Origin: Sphingobacteriales bacterium
GTDB lineage: Bacteria; Bacteroidota; Bacteroidia; Chitinophagales; UBA2359
Length of the DNA: 64,000 bases
Reading direction: 5' to 3'
Assembly (NCBI GenBank): GCA_016711295.1
Contig: JADJTE010000017.1
Span: 39,785 to 103,784 of the forward strand
This document shows positions 58,078-64,000 of the stretch, in pieces. The notes beneath the pieces are model-generated. The model saw nothing but the letters and a program-made list of their open reading frames with translations. It was not told the DNA's origin and searched no databases. The number at the start of each line of letters is the position of its first letter. Positions within the stretch are counted from its first letter, which is position 1. The translations under genes and the position numbers were made by a program.

Positions 58078-59446
58078 CTACCAATGGGGTGCTCCTCTCA
58101 ACGCATCGGGCGAGAACCAGAGCAATTTGTCGGGCGGTACATATAGCGTTACGGTCACCGATGCGGCAGGCTGTACCGATGAATTGAGCATCAATTTGAG
58201 TGCCTCAGACGCGCCCAATGTGAGCGGTTTTGTAAGTGACGCTACTTGTGGCAATGATAATGGCAATATATCGTTGCAGGTGACGGGCGGAGTTAGTCCC
58301 TTGGCTTACAATTGGTCGCCCAACGTAGCGACGGGCGACTTAGCTTCTAACCTTTCGGCGGGCAATTATAGTGTTACGGTCACCGACGGCAATGGTTGTT
58401 CGAGCTTTGCGGGCTTTGTGATAGCCGACTCGCCAGCACCCCAAATTTTGCTCAATAGCCTTGCCAATACCGATTGTGGTAATAGTAATGGTGCTATTTC
58501 TATTACGGCGTTTGGCGGCACACTGCCTTACGGTTATGATTGGGCGGGCACACCTCAAAATACTGCCAATATAAATAACTTGGCTGCGGGAACTTATGCC
58601 GTCACCGTCACTGATGGTAATAACTGCGAAAATACAGCTACCTATACTATTACCGATACGCCTGCTCCTGTATTAAGCCCAGGTGCAGTAGTGCCAAGCA
58701 CTTGTGGCAATTCCAACGGCTCTGCTACAGTCCTTACTGCGGGCGGTTTAGCTCCTTTGACATATACGTGGTCGGCACCAGGCGGTAGCACACCTACCAT
58801 TTCTAATGTAACAGCAGGTAATTATACGATTACCGTCACTGCTGCTAATGGCTGTACGGATACCGAAACTATGACTGTGACTAATATCGCAGGTGTAAGT
58901 TTATCGGCTCCGGTAGTAGTAAATGAAACTTGTGGTAATGCTAATGGTACTCTAACAGTAACGGCATCGGGCGGTGTTACACCCTATACTTATACATGGA
59001 GCAACAATGCCTTGCTAAACAACCCTGCTAACACGGGTTTGGCTGCGGGTTTGTATAGCGTAACCGTGACAGACAATAATAACTGCACAGCTACGGCATC
59101 AGCGGCAGTGACTAATGCCCCTTCGCCTGAATTGAGCTTGGTAAATAGCACCCAAGCTACCTGCGGAAATGCCGACGGAACGGCAACTGTAAGCGCAACG
59201 GGCGGTACAGCACCTTATACTTATGTATGGGACGGTAGCGCGAGTACAACAACTACAGCTACAGGTTTGGCAGCAGCAGGTTATAGTGTTACAGTAACCG
59301 ACGCTAATGGTTGCCAAGATGTATTGCCCATAGCTATTACCAACGCGGGCGGACCTAGTATTACACTGGATAACACTATACCCGACGCTTGTGACCAAGC
59401 CATAGGTAGTGTGAGCGTAACCGCATCAGGCGCACCGCACCCCTGA
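58025..59446 (+). CDS. Giant T9SS adhesin, SprB-type repeats segment 5
   Basis: A 473-residue segment with six repeats ending in YSVTVTDAAGC, YSVTVTDGNGC, YAVTVTDGNNC, YTITVTAANGC, YSVTVTDNNNC and YSVTVTDANGC. The frame is lost near 59440 inside a repeat (ASGAPHP should continue LTYTWSHDAA). Confidence 0.85.
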   Translation: MNNGAVSVIANGGTGALDYQWGAPLNASGENQSNLSGGTYSVTVTDAAGCTDELSINLSASDAPNVSGFVSDATCGNDNGNISLQVTGGVSPLAYNWSPNVATGDLASNLSAGNYSVTVTDGNGCSSFAGFVIADSPAPQILLNSLANTDCGNSNGAISITAFGGTLPYGYDWAGTPQNTANINNLAAGTYAVTVTDGNNCENTATYTITDTPAPVLSPGAVVPSTCGNSNGSATVLTAGGLAPLTYTWSAPGGSTPTISNVTAGNYTITVTAANGCTDTETMTVTNIAGVSLSAPVVVNETCGNANGTLTVTASGGVTPYTYTWSNNALLNNPANTGLAAGLYSVTVTDNNNCTATASAAVTNAPSPELSLVNSTQATCGNADGTATVSATGGTAPYTYVWDGSASTTTTATGLAAAGYSVTVTDANGCQDVLPIAITNAGGPSITLDNTIPDACDQAIGSVSVTASGAPHP

Positions 59447-59472
59447 CTTATACATGGTCGCACGATGCTGCT

Positions 59473-62400
59473 TTGAATAGCAATACGGCAACCGACTTAT
59501 TAGCGGGCAATTATTTTGTAACGGTATCTGATGCCAATAATTGCCAAGCAGTAGCAACCGCTACAGTAGCTAACCAAGCCGCACCCACCATAGCAGTATC
59601 GGCATTAACGCCCTCTAACTGCGGATATGATGATGCCACTGCTACGGTAAGCGTGAGCGGAGGCACAGGCACAATAAGCTATGCTTGGACACCCAACGTA
59701 TCTACTACTAATAGTGCAAGCAATATAGCTGCAGGAGATTATAGCGTGACCGCTACAGACGAAAATAACTGTACTGCCTCCATCGACTTTACTATTACCA
59801 ATAATCCCGCCCCCGCCTTAGTCCCTAACGGCACTACCCCTGCTGCTTGCGGGCAAAGCAACGGCTCGGCAAGCGTATTGGCAAGTAATGGAACTATGCC
59901 CTATACTTATACTTGGTCGCATGACGCCACCATAAACGCCGCTACCGCCCCTAACTTAGGCGTGGGCACTTATAGTGTTACAGTAACAGATGCCAACGGC
60001 TGTCAAGCTACCACAACAGTTAGCGTGGCATCGCTCAATGCACCTGCGATAACGGTGGATAATGTCATTGACGAAACTTGTGGTAATGGCAATGGCGAGA
60101 TTACAATTTCTGCCAATGGCGGCACCGCACCTTATGCCTATACTTGGTCGCACGATGCTACCTTAAATGCAGCAACCGCTACTAACTTGAGCCAAGGCGA
60201 CTATTCCATTACCGTTACCGATGACTTGGGCTGCCAAGATGTCGAAACTATCGCTATCACCAATGCACCCAGCGTATTTATTAACGTGAACAATATAACA
60301 GACGGTACTTGTGGCAATACCAACGGTAGCGTTGATATTTCGTTGAGTGGAGGCACTGCACCGTATAGCTTTGCTTGGTCTAATGCAGCAACTACCGAAG
60401 ACTTGAGTAACGTAGATGAGGCATGTTACACGGTGACGGTTACAGACGGTTCCGGTTGTATGGCGACTGCCGAAGCTTGTGTGGGCAATACCATACCGCC
60501 CGACTTGCAATTGGACAATACCAACGAGGCTACCTGCGGCAACGATAATGGTGCGGCAACCGTAGCAGTAGCTGCTAATACAGGAACCGCGCCTTTTACC
60601 TATACATGGACGGGCGGTGTATCAAATGGTGCGAGTGCAACCGATTTAGCAGGTGGTGATTATACGATCACAGTGAGCGACGCCGCTGGCTGTAATGATA
60701 TACTTACTTTAACCATATCTGCCACCGCCTCACCTGATTTAGCACCAGATACTACCAACCCCGCTGCTTGTGGACAGGCTGATGGAACAGCAAGTGTAGT
60801 AGCGACAGGAGGCACCGCACCTTATACCTATACTTGGCAAAACAATGGCAGTACTACCGAAACCGCCACAGGATTAGCAGCAGGCAGCTACAATATAACT
60901 GTAACCGACCAAAACGGCTGTACCGATATGACTACGATAACAGTAAGCAACGAAGGAGGACCTCAAATAACCGCTACAGACAATACCCAAGCTACCTGCG
61001 AACTGCCCAACGGCGCAGCGAGTGTAACAGTAACAGGCGGCACGGGTACCATTACATATACATGGACAGGCGGCGTATCAAACACTAATACAGCCACCAA
61101 TTTAGCAGCAGGCGATTATACCGTAACCGTAGCAGATGCAAACAATTGCCAAGCAGTAGCAACCATTACAGTGCCTGGCACTACTAATCCGACCTTGTTA
61201 TTAGATAGTAGCACCGACGCTACGTGCGGCAATGCCAATGGCACGGCTACAGTAGTAGCATCGGGCGGAACAGCCCCTTATACGACCTATACATGGTCGC
61301 CTGGGGGCGTAACGACGAGTGGTGCAGCGAGCGATATGGCAGCGGGTAACTATGCCGTAACCGTAACAGACGATATGGGCTGTACGGCAAGCGTAACATT
61401 CGCAGTCGGTGATTCGCCAAGCGTATTGCTAACAGAAGGCATTATAGACCCCGCCGCTTGCGGGCAAGCCGACGGTGCGGCAAGTGTAGTGACATCAGGC
61501 GGCACAGCACCCTATACCTACACTTGGTCGCCCAACGTATCGAGCAGCGATAACGCAAGCAATATAGCCGCAGGGGCATATAGCGTGACCGTAACCGACG
61601 CAGCGGGTTGTAGCGATGTAGTAGCATTGAATGTAGGCAACGAAAACGGACCAACGGCAGAAATGACCGCAACGGCATCGGTCTGCGACTTGGAGCAAGG
61701 TACAGCAACCATTACCACCACAGGCGGCACGGCTCCTTATACCTACGAGTGGCAGCCCAATGTATCGAGTACGGCTACGGCTACGGGCTTGAACCCGGGC
61801 GATTACGCCGCTACCGTGACCGATGCCAATGGTTGCGTAGTGACGGTAGTAGCCACCGTAGTAGGTAGTATTCCGCCGCCTATTATTGCTTGTGGCACCA
61901 TTACCGATAATTCGGTCGAGTTTGTTTGGGAAGCGGTGCCTGGCGCAGTGAGCTACGAAATAACCGTTAACGGCACCACTACCACCGTAGCTGCCACCGA
62001 ACTAAGCTATGTCGTAAGCGGTTTAGGTGTGAATGAAAGTGTGACGATTAGTATTGTCACCATAGGCGATGCAATTTGCGGCGAAAGCAGTGCTGCTACT
62101 TGGACTTGTACCAGTACGGGCTGCCCCGATATGGTGTTGAGTATTAGTGGTCTGGGTGACGTATATTGTGCCGATGATAATAGCGTAACGTTGAGCGGCA
62201 CGCCTACGGGTGGTACGTTTAGCGGTATCGGTATGACAGGCAATGTATTTGACCCCGCAATAGCAGGAGTAGGTACGCATACTATAACATATAACTATAC
62301 AGCTCCCGACGGTTGTCCTTATACGACTACCGCCACTACAACAGTCATAGCACTGCCTCAACCTACCTTTACCAGCCCCGAATGGCTTTGCACGGGCAAT

Positions 62401-63129
62401 AGCGGTAGCTTTGTGTTTAGCGGCGTGCCCGTAGCTGGAACATCGTATTTGTGGAACTTCGGTTCGGCGGGCGCACAAATTGGAGTAGGACCGCATAGCG
62501 TGGCTTGGAACAGTATAGGACAACAAACGGTGATGCTTACAATGACCAGCCCCGAAGGTTGCGTAGCTACGGCGATGGACACCATACCCGTGTCAGATAT
62601 GGACGTGGCGGCAAGCAGTGCGACAGCGGTAATTGATTTGGGTACGAGTACAATATTGACCGCTACTGCCTTGTCGGGCTTAGATGGCGAAGTGACCTAT
62701 GCTTGGACACCCGACAATAGCCTAAGTTGCAATAACTGCCCCGAACCAACGGCTACACCTGGCGCAATGACAACTTATACCGTAGTAGCAACCGACCAAT
62801 ATGGCTGCGAAGCGTCGGCGACGGTCTCGGTCGATGTGGTTTATACCAAAGCAGTGATAATACCCAATGCCTTCTCGCCTAACAGCGACAACTTGAACGG
62901 ATTGTTCCGACCGCAAGGGTTAAATATCCAAGATGTATACTTAGAAATCCGCAACCGATGGGGCAATAAAATTTATGCCGAAACGCTCACCGATTTGAAC
63001 ACCCAAGGCTGGGACGGCAAATTTGACGGCAAAGACGTGGATATGGCAGTATACGTCTATTACGCTACTGTCACCTTTACAGACGGCTCGCAAGAGTTTT
63101 TGAAGGGCAATGTGACCTTAGTGAGATAA
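59473..63129 (+). CDS. Giant T9SS adhesin, last repeats and C-terminal sorting domain
   Basis: An intact 1,218-residue frame. Eleven more SprB-type repeats run to about 61830. A fibronectin-III-like domain follows (VEFVWEAVPGAVSYEITVNG), then Ig-like and PKD-like domains (TYLWNFGSAGAQIGV). The end is a gliding-motility-associated T9SS C-terminal domain (CHU_C type): VIIPNAFSPNSDNLNGLFRP ... EIRNRWGNKIY ... YVYYATVTFTDG ... LKGNVTLVR. The CTD directs export through T9SS, and the repeats indicate a surface adhesin related to SprB in gliding bacteria. In total the gene has about 37 repeat endings and roughly 3,600 residues. Confidence 0.92.
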   Translation: MNSNTATDLLAGNYFVTVSDANNCQAVATATVANQAAPTIAVSALTPSNCGYDDATATVSVSGGTGTISYAWTPNVSTTNSASNIAAGDYSVTATDENNCTASIDFTITNNPAPALVPNGTTPAACGQSNGSASVLASNGTMPYTYTWSHDATINAATAPNLGVGTYSVTVTDANGCQATTTVSVASLNAPAITVDNVIDETCGNGNGEITISANGGTAPYAYTWSHDATLNAATATNLSQGDYSITVTDDLGCQDVETIAITNAPSVFINVNNITDGTCGNTNGSVDISLSGGTAPYSFAWSNAATTEDLSNVDEACYTVTVTDGSGCMATAEACVGNTIPPDLQLDNTNEATCGNDNGAATVAVAANTGTAPFTYTWTGGVSNGASATDLAGGDYTITVSDAAGCNDILTLTISATASPDLAPDTTNPAACGQADGTASVVATGGTAPYTYTWQNNGSTTETATGLAAGSYNITVTDQNGCTDMTTITVSNEGGPQITATDNTQATCELPNGAASVTVTGGTGTITYTWTGGVSNTNTATNLAAGDYTVTVADANNCQAVATITVPGTTNPTLLLDSSTDATCGNANGTATVVASGGTAPYTTYTWSPGGVTTSGAASDMAAGNYAVTVTDDMGCTASVTFAVGDSPSVLLTEGIIDPAACGQADGAASVVTSGGTAPYTYTWSPNVSSSDNASNIAAGAYSVTVTDAAGCSDVVALNVGNENGPTAEMTATASVCDLEQGTATITTTGGTAPYTYEWQPNVSSTATATGLNPGDYAATVTDANGCVVTVVATVVGSIPPPIIACGTITDNSVEFVWEAVPGAVSYEITVNGTTTTVAATELSYVVSGLGVNESVTISIVTIGDAICGESSAATWTCTSTGCPDMVLSISGLGDVYCADDNSVTLSGTPTGGTFSGIGMTGNVFDPAIAGVGTHTITYNYTAPDGCPYTTTATTTVIALPQPTFTSPEWLCTGNSGSFVFSGVPVAGTSYLWNFGSAGAQIGVGPHSVAWNSIGQQTVMLTMTSPEGCVATAMDTIPVSDMDVAASSATAVIDLGTSTILTATALSGLDGEVTYAWTPDNSLSCNNCPEPTATPGAMTTYTVVATDQYGCEASATVSVDVVYTKAVIIPNAFSPNSDNLNGLFRPQGLNIQDVYLEIRNRWGNKIYAETLTDLNTQGWDGKFDGKDVDMAVYVYYATVTFTDGSQEFLKGNVTLVR

Positions 63130-63159
63130 TTTGATTGCGGTGTAAAGAGTAAAATTTTT

Positions 63160-63274
63160 GTAACTATTTGGGGTATGGGGTTTTGGGTATGGGGTAATGG
63201 ACAATACTTATCTAATAATGCCTGACATATCGCTGCATATTCGATTAGTTCCCCCTACAAGGCTAAATAGTTAC
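63160..63274 (-). mobile_element. Miniature inverted-repeat element, copy 6
   Basis: A 115-bp element with ends GTAACTATTTGG and CTAAATAGTTAC, oriented like copy 3. It has an exact 8-bp target duplication AAATTTTT (63152-63159 and 63275-63282). It lies 30 bp after the adhesin stop. Confidence 0.92.
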
Positions 63275-63422
63275 AAATTTTTTAGATAAAGAAACAAATA
63301 CAACTAATTTGCTTGGTGTAAGATGTGCTGCTTTTTATAAGAGACCTCTTGCGAAAGTAAAAAATCGAAAATTTAGCCCCTACATTTGGGAAATGCAGAA
63401 ATTACCTTCATCGTTTCTTAAA

Positions 63423-63590
63423 ATGCCGTAGACATGTTATATCGGTAGCATCAGGCAGATACGATTCTTAGAATGCCGTAGGTATGGCATTTAACATCAC
63501 ACCCCTGCGTGATACTACCGATATTTTATCCATAGCGGGATTGAGAAGTCATTTCTTAGCACTAAGTTTGCAGCGCGCCTAAATAGTTAC
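63423..63590. repeat. Nested inverted repeat and isolated element end
   Basis: ATATCGGTAGCATCAGGCAG (63439-63458) is inversely repeated with two mismatches at 63505-63524. The loop holds a smaller palindrome, AATGCC...GGCATT (63472-63491). Further right, CTAAATAGTTAC at 63579-63590 is a lone end of the miniature element family. No gene is visible between 63130 and 63664. Confidence 0.75.
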
Positions 63591-63664
63591 AAAGTTAGGA
63601 CTTAACCAATTCATTCAAACAAGACAAATACATAATTGGATGTGTCTCATTTAACCTGCATAAT

Positions 63665-64000
63665 ATGGATTATACTTATTGGCATTTAGTACTTAATCAC
63701 CTGCCAACTATTACGCCCATCATCGGACTTCTCATCTTGATAGGTGCTTGGGTGGCTCGCAACGAAACAGCCAAACAAATAGGCTATTTAGTGTTGCTAT
63801 TTGGGGCAATTAGCGCGTTCCCAAGTAGTTTTACGGGCGAACAATCAGAAGAAATAGTCGAACATCTCCCCGATTTTGATTCGCAGCGGATACATGCGCA
63901 CGAAGAAGCAGCCGAAACGTTTGTCGTTATGTGCTATATTTTGGGTGCAGCGGCTTTGTTGTGTTGGTGGGCGAGTTGGAAAAAGAAAGCCTTTGCCAAT
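63665..64000 (+). CDS. Membrane protein of unknown function, 5' part (runs off the window)
   Basis: The first 112 residues of an open frame that continues past the right edge. It starts MDYTYWHLVLNHLPTITPII and has three hydrophobic segments (IIGLLILIGAWVA, IGYLVLLFGAISAFP, VVMCYILGAAALLCWWA). An acidic stretch between segments two and three (EQSEEIVEHLPDFDSQ) precedes several histidines (IHAHEEA). The HLPT start is reminiscent of DUF2231-like membrane proteins, but this is not certain. Confidence 0.75.
   Translation, partial: MDYTYWHLVLNHLPTITPIIGLLILIGAWVARNETAKQIGYLVLLFGAISAFPSSFTGEQSEEIVEHLPDFDSQRIHAHEEAAETFVVMCYILGAAALLCWWASWKKKAFAN

Overview
The window comes from a member of the Bacteroidota. 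Evidence for this is the recurring TAnnTTTG promoter box just upstream of start codons, a TonB-dependent receptor with a carboxypeptidase-regulatory-like N-terminus, type IX secretion (T9SS) genes (a PorV2-PorU2 pair, a DUF4835/PorD-like protein, and a giant SprB-repeat adhesin with a gliding-motility-type C-terminal domain), and Bacteroidota-restricted families such as DUF6427. The genus cannot be fixed from the sequence alone.

Layout. 1-5.5 kb: a 77-bp tandem array, a GxxExxY protein, a type III restriction-like SF2 helicase/nuclease and a CARF-nuclease (Card1/Can2-like), all on the minus strand. 5.7-13.9 kb: housekeeping genes (MBL hydrolase, M42 aminopeptidase, lpxD, a TamB-like protein). 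13.9-20.3 kb: an aldehyde dehydrogenase followed by five tandem copies of a PD-(D/E)XK nuclease gene with coiled-coil tails of different length. 20.4-31 kb: TlpA-like lipoprotein, lipid kinase, PorV2, PorU2, DinB, TerC, malate dehydrogenase. 31.2-33.3 kb: cas2 and cas1 separated by a small secreted-protein gene and a miniature transposable element; no CRISPR array is visible. 33.6-44.4 kb: TonB receptor, DUF6427, epimerase, zinc-ribbon protein, PlsC, TatD, an NSS transporter with a 44-residue companion, and the DUF4835 protein. 44.5-50.3 kb: a restriction-modification island with an MmeI-like type IIL enzyme between direct repeats and a Dam-type methylase/endonuclease pair. 50.4-63.1 kb: PhoD phosphatase and an adhesin of about 3,600 residues. 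The window ends inside a membrane-protein gene.

Two patterns run through the whole window. First, a family of 112-132 bp miniature elements has ends GTAACTATTTAG/CTAAATAGTTAC. Five of the six recognised copies are flanked by exact 8- or 9-bp target duplications, and the features resemble IS66-type ends. Second, about 30 single-base frameshifts break otherwise well-conserved genes, many of them in homopolymers. They look like uncorrected long-read indels, so broken genes are described here as whole genes with reading-frame interruptions. A minority could be real phase-variable tracts.

The cell-surface genes form one theme: T9SS components and a T9SS cargo adhesin. The defence genes form another: CARF nuclease, helicase-nuclease, Cas1/Cas2, two restriction-modification systems and the nuclease array. 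The defence genes are where most repeats and mobile elements sit.
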